A stretch of DNA of 64,000 bases from Mycobacterium nebraskense (GCF_002102255.1 NZ_LQPH01000158.1:62001-126000), one strand, 5' to 3'. Numbered from the stretch's first letter, positions 44,454-53,920 are shown. Program-made: numbers and translations. Notes: generated by a model not told the origin, from the sequence alone.

Positions 44454-45731
44454 ATGACCGTCATGACCGGCACGTCGGGCACCGAGAAGCCCGGCCGCGC
44501 CTACGACCCGATCGACCTGTCCTCGCGCGCGTTTTGGTCCACGACCGCGGCCGAGAGGGAACGTTCGTTCGCGGTGCTGCGGGCCGAACGCCCGGTGAGC
44601 TGGCACCCACCGGTCGAGGACGCCCTGATGCCCGATCCCGACGACCCCGGCTACTGGGCGGTCACGCGGCGCGCGGACATCGTCTCGGTCAGCCGCAACA
44701 ATGAGGTGTTCCTGTCAGGCCAGGGCGTGATTTTCGAGAACGTTCCGACCGAACTGCTCGAGGCGTCGCAATCCTTCCTGGCGATGGACCCACCGCGACA
44801 CACCAAGCTGCGCAAGCTCGTCAGCGCAGCGTTCACTCCGCGGCAGGTCCGCCGCATCGAGGACTCGATCAAGGCGAACGCCAAGGCCATCGTCGAAGAG
44901 CTCAGGGCCGCCGGCAGCGGCGTCGATTTCGTCGAGCAGTGCGCAAAGCAGCTGCCCATCCGCACGCTCTCGGACATGGTGGGAATCCCGGAATCCGAGC
45001 GTGAGCGGGTGGCGCAGGCCGCCGATGCGATGGTGTCCTGGGCCGACCCGGTTTACCTCGACGGCCGCAATCCGCTGGAGGTCTTGGTCGAGAACCAGAT
45101 GTATCTGCATCAGGTCGCCGGCGCCTTGGCCGCCGACCGCCGCGGGCGGCCGGGCGACGACCTGTTCAGCGGCCTGGTGAACGCCGAGGTGGACGGCGAC
45201 CGGCTGACGGATGCGGAAGTAGCCGCGTTCTTCGTGCTGCTCGCGGTGGCCGCCAACGACACCACCCGGCAGACCACCAGCCATGCGATGAAGGCGCTCA
45301 CCGACTTCGGAGATCAGAGGGCCTGGCTCCTCGAGGATTTCGACAACCGGATTCCCTTGGCGGTCGAGGAGTTCATCCGGTGGGCATCGCCGGTGATGAC
45401 CTTCCGGCGCACGGCGGCAAAGGATGTCGACCTGGGTGGCCAGACCATCCGGGCGGGGGAAAAGGTCGTGATGTTCTACCCGTCCGGCAACTGGGACACC
45501 CAGGCTTTCGACCATCCGGAGCGTTTCGACCTCAGCCGCGACCCCAACCCGCACGTTGGCTTCGGTGGCGGTGGGGTGCACTTCTGCCTCGGCGCCCATG
45601 TGGCCCGGGCGCAATTGCGGGCCATCTTCGGCGAGTTGTTGCGGCAACTGCCGCAGATTCAGGCGGGTGATCCGACGTACGTGGCGGGCAACTTCATTCA
45701 CGCCGTCCGCAGCATGCCGTGCACGTTCTAA
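44454..45731 (+). CDS. Cytochrome P450
   Basis: A 425-residue soluble bacterial P450 monooxygenase. The heme ligand is Cys378 in GFGGGGVHFCLGAH, the K-helix ExxR is EEFIRW (Glu306/Arg309), and the I-helix contains AVAANDTTRQ (residues 264-273), where the common acidic residue before Asp-Thr is an Asn. The ATG at 44454 has a strong ACGGAGGA upstream. It most resembles mycobacterial P450s acting on lipids or sterols, but I cannot assign a CYP family or substrate. It is divergent from the TetR gene, with its own promoter and operator. Confidence 0.93.
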   Translation: MTVMTGTSGTEKPGRAYDPIDLSSRAFWSTTAAERERSFAVLRAERPVSWHPPVEDALMPDPDDPGYWAVTRRADIVSVSRNNEVFLSGQGVIFENVPTELLEASQSFLAMDPPRHTKLRKLVSAAFTPRQVRRIEDSIKANAKAIVEELRAAGSGVDFVEQCAKQLPIRTLSDMVGIPESERERVAQAADAMVSWADPVYLDGRNPLEVLVENQMYLHQVAGALAADRRGRPGDDLFSGLVNAEVDGDRLTDAEVAAFFVLLAVAANDTTRQTTSHAMKALTDFGDQRAWLLEDFDNRIPLAVEEFIRWASPVMTFRRTAAKDVDLGGQTIRAGEKVVMFYPSGNWDTQAFDHPERFDLSRDPNPHVGFGGGGVHFCLGAHVARAQLRAIFGELLRQLPQIQAGDPTYVAGNFIHAVRSMPCTF

Positions 45732-46586
45732 CGCGTTGGAATAGGCGATAATTCATCGGCGAGCAGCGCCAACAGCTCGGAGCAGCCGCCGTCGACCTTG
45801 ACGGTGGCCAGGTCATCCCCGCGGGTGGGGCCACGATTGATGATGGCGATCGGCCTGCTCAGCGCGGCGGCGTGACGCACGAACCGGTAGCCGGAGAACA
45901 CCGTCAGCGACGAGCCGGCAACGAGCAGCGCATCGGCTTCATCAACCAGTGAATATGCTTGGTCGACAACGCCTTTGGCGACGTTTTCGCCGAAGTAGAC
46001 GATGTCCGGCTTGAGCATGCCGCCGCAGCGCGGACAGTCGAGGTGGCGGAACGACGTGGTATCGGCGGCCGGGGATATGGCGGCGTCGGCGTCGGGTGCC
46101 ACCGCGAGACCGCCGACCGCTTCGGCGCGCTCGATGAATCCCGGGTTGAGCGCTTCCAGCTGTTCGGCCAGTGCGGCGCGGCTCAGGGTGTATCCGCAGC
46201 CCAGGCAGACCACCTGCGCGTAGGTGCCGTGCAGATTGACGACGTTCGCGCTGCCGGCCTTGGTGTGCAGCAGGTCGACGTTCTGGGTGATCACCCCCGT
46301 CACCACCGAAGCGCGCTCGAGCGCGGCCAACGCCCGGTGCCCGGCGTTGGGCGCGGTGTCGTCCATGTGTCGCCAGCCGACGTGGTTGCGCGCCCAGTAG
46401 CGCTGCCGGAACACCGGATCCGAGGTGAACTGGCGGATAGTCATGGGATTGCTGGGCGGCGAATCAGGTCCGCGATAGTCGGGAATGCCGGAGTCCGTGG
46501 AACAGGCCCGCGCCCGTCAACACCGCGATCCGGCAACCGACCAGCACCGCGACCAGCTCCGGCGATTCGGCGCAGCGGGTGGTCAC
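45728..46586 (-). pseudogene. cobB: Sir2-family NAD-dependent protein deacylase, frameshifted near the 5' end
   Basis: Sirtuins remove acyl groups from lysine using NAD. From the GTG at 46586 the frame reads to VLTGAGL and then shifts. The next frame carries STDSGIPDYRGP, then SNPMTIRQF and the whole remaining sirtuin, including ITQNVDLLH, the zinc Cys pairs (CLGCG, CPRCGG) and GSSLTV. One extra T at about 46499-46500 explains the break inside the NAD-binding GAG motif. An internal start at 46444 would lack the NAD-binding N terminus and could not be active. Overlap with the P450 3' end is tail-to-tail. A sequencing error is the main alternative. Confidence 0.85.
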
Positions 46587-46621
46587 CTATCTGAGGCTAG
46601 CCCTGCGCGAGCGTGCGTGTG

Positions 46622-46645
46622 TTTGCCCGGCGACACGCCGGCAAA
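46622..46645 (-). terminator. Hairpin terminator between the isochorismatase-like gene and cobB
   Basis: TTTGC, bulged C, CGGCG, ACA, CGCCG, GCAAA: ten base pairs with one bulge and A/T-rich ends, 35 bases after the minus-strand stop of the cysteine hydrolase gene. It fits an intrinsic terminator. Confidence 0.6.
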
Positions 46646-46680
46646 ACCTGGCATTCTGCGCACACCCTGGCGGCGGATCG

Positions 46681-47220
46681 TCAGCCGAGGCACTCCGCGG
46701 CCGTGGTGAGTTCCGCGGACATGTTCTTCTCCATCATTTTCAGGGCTGTCGCGGCCAGTTCAGCGTCGATGCCCGCGACGGCGTCGGTCGCGATCACGAC
46801 GGGAAAATGGCGCACGTAGGCGTCGAGCGCGGTGTAGAGGGTGCACTGCTCGGTGACCTGTCCTGCGATGATCAACCGCTTGGTCTCCAGCCGGTTCAGC
46901 AGATAGGCCAGCGCGGTCGCGTAGAACGCGCTGTGTCGCACTTTGGTCATCACGCGGCAGTCCCCGGCCGGCATGATCGGCTTCACCAGATCGGGTCGCG
47001 CGCCGTCGAGCGCGGAGCTGACGATGTCGGAGAACTGGGCGGCGAAATCGCCATAGTTATCGTTGACGTATATCAGGTCCACGTCGTCGGATTCGCGTGC
47101 GCGCCGGACCAAATCGGCCAGCGGGTCGATGATCTTGCCGACATTGGGTATCAGTTCTTCAGCATCGGGATGCTGATAGGTGTTCATCATGTCGACCACC
47201 ACCACCGCAGTATCGCTCAT
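46681..47220 (-). CDS. Isochorismatase-family cysteine hydrolase
   Basis: A 179-residue single-domain hydrolase. The catalytic triad is visible as Asp10 (VVVVDMMN), Lys93 (MTKVRHSAF) and Cys126 (GQVTEQC), with the cis-peptide before VTEQC. Such enzymes hydrolyse amides (nicotinamidase, pyrazinamidase, ureidohydrolases). It lies next to divergent nadE, so an NAD-salvage role is tempting, but the metal-binding Asp-x-His signature of PncA is not evident. Confidence 0.9.
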   Translation of the reverse strand: MSDTAVVVVDMMNTYQHPDAEELIPNVGKIIDPLADLVRRARESDDVDLIYVNDNYGDFAAQFSDIVSSALDGARPDLVKPIMPAGDCRVMTKVRHSAFYATALAYLLNRLETKRLIIAGQVTEQCTLYTALDAYVRHFPVVIATDAVAGIDAELAATALKMMEKNMSAELTTAAECLG

Positions 47221-47279
47221 GATGTAGGGGATACCCGGCGGCCACGGGTTGACACCGGTCAGGCGACAATGGAAGGGCG

Positions 47280-49322
47280 ATGGACTTTTACAACGCTTAC
47301 AGCCAGGGCTTTGTCCGAGTCGCCGCGTGCACGCATCACACCACGATCGGCGATCCGGCGGCCAACGCGGAGTCGGTCTTGCGGCTGGCCCGTGAGTGTC
47401 ACGACGACGGCGTCGCGGTGGCCGTGTTCCCGGAGCTGACGCTGTCCGGTTACTCCATCGAGGACATCGTGATGCAGGACCTGTTGCTCGACGACGTCAA
47501 AGCCGCCGTCGAGAACATCGTCGCGTCCTCGACCGAGCTGCTGCCGGTTCTGGTAGTCGGCGCCCCGCTGCGCTACCGGCATCGCATCTACAACACCGCG
47601 GTGGTCATTCACCGTGGCGCGGTGCTCGGGGTGGTGCCGAAGTCGTACCTGCCCACCTACCGGGAGTTCTACGAGGCGCGCCAGATCGCGGCCGGAGACG
47701 ACGAGCGCGGCACCATCCGGATCTGTGACGCCGACGCCCCATTCGGCCCCGACCTGCTGTTCGCCGCATCGGATATCCCCGGCTTCGTGCTGCACGTCGA
47801 AATCTGCGAGGACATGTTCGTGCCGATCCCGCCCAGTGCGGAAGCGGCGTTGGCGGGCGCGACGGTGCTGGCGAACCTGTCCGGCAGCCCCATCACCATC
47901 GGCCGCGCCGAGGACCGCTGCCTGTTGGCCCGCTCGGCATCGGCGCGATGCCTGGCCGCCTATGTCTACGCCGCCGCGGGCGAGGGCGAATCGACCACCG
48001 ACCTGGCCTGGGACGGCCAGACCATGGTGTGGGAGAACGGCGAACTGCTGGCGTCATCGGAGCGCTTTCCGAAAGGGGAGCGACGCAGCGTCGCCGACGT
48101 CGATATCGACCTGCTGCGCTCGGAACGGCTGCGCATGGGGACATTCGACGACAACCGGCGCCACCACCGCGGGTCGGCCGAGTCGTTCCGGCGCGTCGAC
48201 TTCCGGCTGGAGCCGCCCGGCGGCGATATCGGATTACGCCGCGACATCGAGCGTTTCCCGTTCGTGCCCGCCGATCGGCAACGCCTGGAACAGGATTGCT
48301 ACGAGGCTTACAACATCCAGGTCGCCGGGCTCGAGCAACGGCTGCGTGCGCTGAACTACCCGAAGGTGGTCATCGGGATCTCCGGTGGACTGGACTCGAC
48401 CCATGCGCTGATCGTCGCCGCACGGGCGATGGATCGCGAAGAACGGCCGCGCAGCGACATTCTGGCGTTCACGCTGCCCGGGTTCGCGACGGGCGATCGC
48501 ACCAAACGCAACGCCATCGAACTGTGCCGCGCCCTCGGGGTCACCTTCTCCGAGATCGACATCACCGAGACCGCAATGCTGATGTTCAAGGAGATCGACC
48601 ATCCCTTCGGGCGCGGCGAGAAGGTCTACGACGTCACCTTCGAAAACGTCCAGGCGGGGCTGCGCACCGACTACCTCTTCCGGCTGGCCAATCAGCGCGG
48701 CGGCATCGTGCTCGGCACCGGGGACCTCTCCGAGCTGGGGCTCGGCTGGTCGACGTACGGGGTGGGCGACCAGATGTCGCACTACAACGTCAATGGCGGT
48801 GTCCCGAAGACGCTCATCCAGCACCTGATTCGCTGGGTCATCGCGTCCGGCCAGTTCGAGTCCGATGTCACCGACGTGCTGCAGTCGGTGCTGGAGACCG
48901 AGATCTCCCCCGAGCTCGTTCCGAGCGGCGAAGAGGAAGAGCTGCAGAGCAGCGAAGACAAAGTCGGACCCTATGCCCTGCAAGACTTTTCGTTGTTCCA
49001 CGTGCTGCGCTACGGGTTCCGGCCGTCGAAGATCGCGTTCCTGGCCTGGCATGCGTGGAGCGACCCGGAGCGGGGCAACTGGCCGCCGGGATTCCCCGAG
49101 GACAAGCGACCGGTCTACTCCCTGAAGGAGATTCGGCACTGGCTGGGGGTCTTCGTGCAGCGGTTCTATTCGTTCAGCCAGTTCAAGCGCTCGGCATTGC
49201 CCAACGGCCCGAAGGTGTCCCACGGCGGTGCGCTGTCGCCCCGGGGTGATTGGCGCGCCCCGTCGGACATGTCCGCGCGCATCTGGCTCGACGAGATCGA
49301 GCGGCAGATTCCCGAGGAATAG
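47280..49322 (+). CDS. nadE: Glutamine-dependent NAD synthetase
   Basis: A 680-residue two-domain enzyme making NAD from deamido-NAD. The N-terminal nitrilase-type glutaminase has the triad Glu52 (VFPELTLSGYS), Lys121 (VVPKSYLP) and Cys176 (VEICEDMF), numbered as in the M. tuberculosis enzyme. The C-terminal synthetase has the P-loop SGGLDSTHAL. The ATG at 47280 fits this numbering exactly. The terminal hairpin at 49334-49358 closes the transcript. Confidence 0.97.
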   Translation: MDFYNAYSQGFVRVAACTHHTTIGDPAANAESVLRLARECHDDGVAVAVFPELTLSGYSIEDIVMQDLLLDDVKAAVENIVASSTELLPVLVVGAPLRYRHRIYNTAVVIHRGAVLGVVPKSYLPTYREFYEARQIAAGDDERGTIRICDADAPFGPDLLFAASDIPGFVLHVEICEDMFVPIPPSAEAALAGATVLANLSGSPITIGRAEDRCLLARSASARCLAAYVYAAAGEGESTTDLAWDGQTMVWENGELLASSERFPKGERRSVADVDIDLLRSERLRMGTFDDNRRHHRGSAESFRRVDFRLEPPGGDIGLRRDIERFPFVPADRQRLEQDCYEAYNIQVAGLEQRLRALNYPKVVIGISGGLDSTHALIVAARAMDREERPRSDILAFTLPGFATGDRTKRNAIELCRALGVTFSEIDITETAMLMFKEIDHPFGRGEKVYDVTFENVQAGLRTDYLFRLANQRGGIVLGTGDLSELGLGWSTYGVGDQMSHYNVNGGVPKTLIQHLIRWVIASGQFESDVTDVLQSVLETEISPELVPSGEEEELQSSEDKVGPYALQDFSLFHVLRYGFRPSKIAFLAWHAWSDPERGNWPPGFPEDKRPVYSLKEIRHWLGVFVQRFYSFSQFKRSALPNGPKVSHGGALSPRGDWRAPSDMSARIWLDEIERQIPEE

Positions 49323-49333
49323 CACGCCCATGA

Positions 49334-49358
49334 GCCCGCCCGGGACTGCCGGGCGGGC
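49334..49358. terminator. Bidirectional terminator between convergent genes
   Basis: GCCCGCCCGG and CCGGGCGGGC form a perfect 10-bp stem with loop GACTG, 11 bases after the nadE stop and 14 before the stop of the convergent membrane-protein gene. There is no U-tract. Confidence 0.7.
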
Positions 49359-49372
49359 CCAGAGCGTCCGGC

Positions 49373-49780
49373 TCACGCTATCGCGCGGCGCCACCCCTGG
49401 TACTGCAACTCCGCGAACACCAGCGTGTAGGCGCCGGCCGCCAGGTTCAACGCGACGCCGGCCGAGGTCAACGGGAAGACATCGGCGAGCACCAGCACGA
49501 CGGCGGCCACCGTGTACGCCAAGTTGGCGATGATGACGCCCATACCGGCGCGGCGTACCGACGGCAGACCGGCGAGCCCGAACACGATCACGCCGTAGCC
49601 GATCAAGAACGCGGCCATGGCGTACTCGAACGCCGTCGTGGTCCCCGAGAGCTTGGCGAGCCTCCCGGCCAGCGGGATACCGGCCAGGCCGACCAGGCCG
49701 CTGATGACGGCGTCGGCGCGCATGGCCAGGCGAAGCAGGCCGGCCCGGGTGGCCGTGCGGTCAATCGTGGTGGCGGACAT
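49373..49780 (-). CDS. Small integral membrane protein (Rv2437-like)
   Basis: A 135-residue protein with four predicted transmembrane helices (about residues 22-42, 51-70, 75-97, 100-122), starting MSATTIDRTATRAG. The ATG at 49780 follows an AGAAAGGAAC ribosome-binding site. By position between nadE and rbsK it matches M. tuberculosis Rv2437. No catalytic motif is seen and the function is unknown. Confidence 0.8.
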   Translation of the reverse strand: MSATTIDRTATRAGLLRLAMRADAVISGLVGLAGIPLAGRLAKLSGTTTAFEYAMAAFLIGYGVIVFGLAGLPSVRRAGMGVIIANLAYTVAAVVLVLADVFPLTSAGVALNLAAGAYTLVFAELQYQGWRRAIA

Positions 49781-49880
49781 GATGTTCCTTTCTGCGATGG
49801 CTATAGCGATCGCCACCGACGCTGCCCGCAAACCACTGCCAGATCGACGCCAGACGCTGCCAACCACTGCCAACCGCAGG

Positions 49881-50759
49881 TCAGGCCGGTGATTCGAGCG
49901 CCGCGTCGATCGCTTCGGCGTCCGGTGCGCAGTTGCCCGCGCCGGGTACCAGCGTGGCCAGCGCGCCCGCGGCGCAGGCGCGCCGCAACGCGCGCAGCCG
50001 CTGGGCGGGCGAACCCGGATTGCGCGGCCAGCTTCCGGCCAGCACGCCCGCGAACACGTCCCCGGCCCCCGCGGTGTCCACCGCGGCCACCGCGGGAGCG
50101 GGCACGACGAAGTCGCCGTCGGCGCCCACGTACCGCGCGCCGCGCGCACCCAGCGTGGTGACCAGGTGAGTTGGGCGCCACGGCCACGCGTCGGCCTCGG
50201 CCTCGTTGGCAATGACTACGTCGGCCGCGGCCGCCAGGTCGGCCAACGAGCTTTGGTCCTGGCCGGCGGGCGAGGCATTGACGATGACGACCGCCCCGGC
50301 CGAACGGGCCTGCTGTGCCGCCGCCACCGCCGCCCGCACCGGAATTTCCAACTGCGTCAATAACACGTCGCAGCCGGCGATGACGCCCCGCACGGCCTCG
50401 GCGTCCAGCGTCAGCCGCCCGTTGGCGCCCGGCGCGACCACGATGGTGTTCTCGGCGTCGCCATCCACAACGACGATCGCCGTGCCGCTCGGTCCGGGCG
50501 TTTCGGCGGTGGCGTCGAGCCCGACGCCGTTGTCCAGCAGATGGGCGCGTAACTGTTCGGCGGCGGGGTCGTCGCCGACCGCTCCGACGAATTGCACCCG
50601 TGCGCCCGCGCGCGCCGCCGCCACCGCCTGATTGCCGCCCTTGCCGCCCGGTGCGTGGGTCAACGACGTCGCCAGGACCGTCTCGCCGGGGCGGGGAAGG
50701 GCGTCGACGCGCAGCGACAGGTCCATGTTCACGCTGCCGACCACACAGACTCGTGCCAT
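49881..50759 (-). CDS. rbsK: Ribokinase (PfkB family)
   Basis: A 292-residue sugar kinase phosphorylating ribose at O5. The N-terminal VGSVNMDL, the GGKGGNQAVAAARAG substrate motif and the C-terminal DTAGAGDVFAG with the catalytic Asp are all intact. The ATG at 50759 is chosen because it begins immediately before the first conserved strand; longer in-frame starts lack support. It feeds ribose-5-phosphate to the reaction of RpiB, encoded elsewhere in the window. Confidence 0.94.
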   Translation of the reverse strand: MARVCVVGSVNMDLSLRVDALPRPGETVLATSLTHAPGGKGGNQAVAAARAGARVQFVGAVGDDPAAEQLRAHLLDNGVGLDATAETPGPSGTAIVVVDGDAENTIVVAPGANGRLTLDAEAVRGVIAGCDVLLTQLEIPVRAAVAAAQQARSAGAVVIVNASPAGQDQSSLADLAAAADVVIANEAEADAWPWRPTHLVTTLGARGARYVGADGDFVVPAPAVAAVDTAGAGDVFAGVLAGSWPRNPGSPAQRLRALRRACAAGALATLVPGAGNCAPDAEAIDAALESPA

Positions 50760-50849
50760 TGCGCTGACGTTAGTCGGTTGCAATTCTCCGCGTACCGGGA
50801 CTTCAGAAATAGCCAAACCAACTGCAGCACAGTGATTTTGGCGCTCGTG

Positions 50850-51527
50850 TCAACATCCGCATTCCTCACCGCGCCACGCCTCGAAACCTTCCCGGACCGC
50901 AATACCGGCGATCAGGAGCCCGACGGCCGGGTCCAGCCACCAGCCGCCCGGCCACACGGCGATGACGGTCAACGTGAGCAGCACCGCGGCGGACTGCACG
51001 GCGCACAAGTAGTTTTGTGTGCCCTCCCCGGCGGTCGCCCGCGAGTCCAAGCGCGCGCCGAGCCGCCGCTTGGCCCATCCCAGAAGCGGCATCAGGACCA
51101 GCGCCACGGCAGTCAGGGCGATCCCGATCAACGTCGTCTCGGCGCGGGCCCCGGTGAGCAGATCCCGGACCGATTCGAACGCGATGTAGGGCGCGATGAG
51201 CCAGAACGAAATGGCCACCCCGCGTTGCGCCCGGCGCTCCGAAGTCTCCGACAGCGTGCGTGAACCCGTAAACCGCCACACGACGATCACGCTCGCCAAG
51301 CCCTCGACCGCGCTACCAAGCGCCCAGCCGATCAGGGAGATGGATTCCACGGCGAACCCCTGCCAGAGGCCGAGCGCGCCCTCCGCGCACATCCAGAACA
51401 GGCTCGCCCACGCGAGCCAACGCGCCCAGCGCGCGGCCCGTACCCATTCGGCGTCGCGCTCCGGTCGTCGGGTGGTTGCCACGCCGGTCGTCCCGCAGCC
51501 GCAACCTTCCGCACACCCATCGCCCAT
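50850..51527 (-). CDS. Cation-transporter-like membrane protein with Cys-rich termini
   Basis: A 225-residue protein with five or six membrane helices, resembling the transmembrane domain of cation diffusion facilitators (ISLIGWALGSAVEGLASVIVVWRF; AVQSAAVLLTLTVIAVWPGGWWLDPAVGLLIAG). It lacks the cytoplasmic CDF C-terminal domain. Both ends carry cysteine clusters: MGDGCAEGCGCG at the start and GEECGC at the very end, plausible metal ligands. The ATG at 51527 is the only start that includes the first cluster without an unrelated leader. The metal is unknown. It is divergent from the cyclase-like gene. Confidence 0.8.
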   Translation of the reverse strand: MGDGCAEGCGCGTTGVATTRRPERDAEWVRAARWARWLAWASLFWMCAEGALGLWQGFAVESISLIGWALGSAVEGLASVIVVWRFTGSRTLSETSERRAQRGVAISFWLIAPYIAFESVRDLLTGARAETTLIGIALTAVALVLMPLLGWAKRRLGARLDSRATAGEGTQNYLCAVQSAAVLLTLTVIAVWPGGWWLDPAVGLLIAGIAVREGFEAWRGEECGC

Positions 51528-51583
51528 ACGCCAAGAATAAGTGCGCTCCGCTATTTGAATAAAGGCGCAAGCATTCTTGGCGT
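51528..51583. promoter_or_regulatory. 11-bp inverted repeat and ArsR-like half-site before the Cys-tailed transporter
   Basis: ACGCCAAGAAT (51528-51538) and ATTCTTGGCGT (51573-51583) are exact inverses. Between them lies CTATTTGAATAAAGG, which resembles half-sites (TATTTGAATA) of mycobacterial ArsR/SmtB metal sensors. The repeat abuts the start codon of the transporter. Confidence 0.5.
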
Positions 51584-51679
51584 GCGTTGAACGCTTTGCC
51601 GCAATCACCCATATCTTGAGACGCGCGCGCTAGTGTGCTGCGTGAGCGATGCTGCGTGTCCGAGGAAGGGCGAAGTCGA

Positions 51680-53920
51680 GTGACATCGAGCGAGCTACAA
51701 GACGCTGAGCCGGCTTCCAAGACCGCACCGGAACATGCCCCGGCACCCGCCCCGGCCGAAATGGCCGCGGCGCCGGAACGCGAGGTTCGCAAACGCCAAA
51801 GGTTTCGCCGTCGGCGGCTTTTCCGGATCGGCCTTCAGTCCAAGCTTTTGCTGATATTGCTGGTCTGCAGCATCCTGTCGATCGGGGTGATCGCCTTCAT
51901 CGGGGCGTCGTCGGGCCGCACCGCCCTGCGCCAAGTCGAATCCGAGCGACTCACCGAGCTGCGCGAGTCCCAGGCGCGGCAGGTGCAGTCGCTCTTCAAA
52001 GAGGTGACGAATTCCCTGATCGTCTACAGCGGCGGCTTCAGCATCGTCGAGGCGACGACGGCGTTCACCGACGGCTTCGCGCAGTTGTCCAACGCGACGA
52101 TCACGCCGGCCCAGCAGCAGGCGCTCGTCAACTACTACGACAACAACATGATCAAACCGATCAAACGAATCACCGGTGAGGAACTCGATCGCAACGCAAT
52201 CTTCCCGAGTTCCAACGCGCAGAAGTACCTTCAGGCCTACTACACCGCGCCGTACCCGTCGATCTCCGAGGCGCGGAAGGTCGAGGACGCCGGCGACGGC
52301 AGCGCGTGGTCGGCGGCCAGCGCCCGCTATAGCTTCTACATGCGCGACATCGTCACCCGTTTCGAATATCCGGATGCGCTGTTGCTGGACATGCAGGGCA
52401 ACGTCGTCTTTTCGGTGAACAAGGGCCCAGACCTTGGCACGAATATCTTCACCGGCCCGTACCGCGAATCCAATCTGCGGGACGCATACCAAAAGGCCTT
52501 GCGCTCCAACGATCTCAACTTCGTCTGGATCACCGACTTCCAGCCGTACCAGCCGCAACTCGACGTCCCCACGGCGTGGGTGGTGTCGCCAGTCGGAATG
52601 AACGGCAAATTCAACGGCGTCATGGCGCTGCCGCTGCCGATCTCGAAGATCAACAAGATCATGACCGCCGACAAACACTGGGAGGCCGCCGGTATGGGCC
52701 CCGCAACGGAGACGTACCTGGCCGGCCCCGATAACCTGATGCGTTCCGACTCAAGGCTTTTCCTCGACGATCCAGCTGAATACCGGCGCGAGGCCATTGC
52801 ATCCGGCACCCCGCCCGACATCGTGGAGGAAGCGATCCGCCTGGGTGGCACGACGTTGGTGCAGCCGGTCCCGACCGCGGGCCTTCGTGCCGCACAACGC
52901 GGACAAACCGGAGTCGTCAGCGCCACCGACTATCTGGGCAACAGGGAGCTGGAAGCCTACGCCCCGCTGACGGTGCCGAACTCCGATCTGCACTGGTCGA
53001 TCCTGGCGACGCGCGACAACTCCGATGCCTTCGCGCGCCTCGGCAGGTTCAGCAGAACGCTGGTGCTGGCGGTGTCGGTCATGATCTTTGTCATCTGCGT
53101 GGCATCGATGGTGATTGCCCAGCTGATGTTACGGCCGATCCGTCGGCTGCAGGCCGGCACGCAGAAGATCAGCTCCGGCGACTACGAGGTCAACATCCCG
53201 GTAAAGACACGCGACGAAATCGGCGACCTGACTGCGGCTTTCAACGAGATGAGCCGCAACCTGGCGATCAAGGAGGAGTTGCTCAACGAACAGCGCCGGG
53301 AGAACGACCGCTTGTTGCTGGCGCTGATGCCCGAGTCGGTCGTCCAGCGATATCGCGAGGGCCAGGAGACCATCGCGCAGGAGCACCAGGATGTGGCCGT
53401 CATCTTCGCCGAAATCGTCGGACTCGACGAGGTTTCCGTTGACGTATCCGGCGACGAGCTGGTCGGGATCGTCGACGAGCTGTTCCGGCAATTCGATTCG
53501 GCAGCCGAATCTCTCGGCGTCGAGCGAATCCGCACCTTCCACAACGGCTACCTCGCCAGCTGCGGCGTGGTCACGCCGCGGCTGGACAGCATTCACCGCA
53601 GCGTCGACTTCGCCGTCGAAATGCGCCACGTCATCGAACGATTCAACAACCAAACCGGTCACGAGTTGCGCCTACGAGTGGGCATCAGTACCGGCAACGT
53701 CATCAGCGGACTGGTCGGCCGCTCGGGTCTCGTCTACGACATGTGGGGCGCCGCCGTGAGCCTTGCCTACCAAATGCAGAGCGGCTCAAACCAATCGGGC
53801 ATATACGTCACCTCGCAGGTGTACGAGGCGATGCGCGATGTGCGCCAGTTCGCGCCGGCCGGCACCATCTCGGTGGGTGGAACAGACCAGGCGATCTACC
53901 GGTTGTCGGAGCGATCATGA
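51680..53920 (+). CDS. Membrane receptor with HAMP and degenerate class III nucleotide-cyclase domain (Rv2435c-like)
   Basis: A 746-residue protein: Ala/Pro-rich N terminus, basic stretch RFRRRRLFR, membrane helix 1 (~residues 55-78), a large extracytoplasmic sensor (~80-455), helix 2 (~460-484), HAMP (~484-535), then a cyclase-like domain (~565-740). The key cyclase residues diverge: the first metal Asp is Glu (IFAEIVGLDE, ~577), the second is Asn (RTFHNGYLASCG, ~620), and the transition-state Asn/Arg pair is replaced (WGAAVSLAYQM, ~690-697). It may be inactive or a nucleotide-binding sensor. The GTG at 51680 precedes the basic leader. The stop overlaps the channel gene (ATGA). Confidence 0.88.
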   Translation: MTSSELQDAEPASKTAPEHAPAPAPAEMAAAPEREVRKRQRFRRRRLFRIGLQSKLLLILLVCSILSIGVIAFIGASSGRTALRQVESERLTELRESQARQVQSLFKEVTNSLIVYSGGFSIVEATTAFTDGFAQLSNATITPAQQQALVNYYDNNMIKPIKRITGEELDRNAIFPSSNAQKYLQAYYTAPYPSISEARKVEDAGDGSAWSAASARYSFYMRDIVTRFEYPDALLLDMQGNVVFSVNKGPDLGTNIFTGPYRESNLRDAYQKALRSNDLNFVWITDFQPYQPQLDVPTAWVVSPVGMNGKFNGVMALPLPISKINKIMTADKHWEAAGMGPATETYLAGPDNLMRSDSRLFLDDPAEYRREAIASGTPPDIVEEAIRLGGTTLVQPVPTAGLRAAQRGQTGVVSATDYLGNRELEAYAPLTVPNSDLHWSILATRDNSDAFARLGRFSRTLVLAVSVMIFVICVASMVIAQLMLRPIRRLQAGTQKISSGDYEVNIPVKTRDEIGDLTAAFNEMSRNLAIKEELLNEQRRENDRLLLALMPESVVQRYREGQETIAQEHQDVAVIFAEIVGLDEVSVDVSGDELVGIVDELFRQFDSAAESLGVERIRTFHNGYLASCGVVTPRLDSIHRSVDFAVEMRHVIERFNNQTGHELRLRVGISTGNVISGLVGRSGLVYDMWGAAVSLAYQMQSGSNQSGIYVTSQVYEAMRDVRQFAPAGTISVGGTDQAIYRLSERS

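Noticed and set aside
46681..47220. PncA nicotinamidase/pyrazinamidase
   Set aside because: The catalytic triad is present but the PncA metal-binding Asp-His-His set is not evident, so only a family-level call is made.
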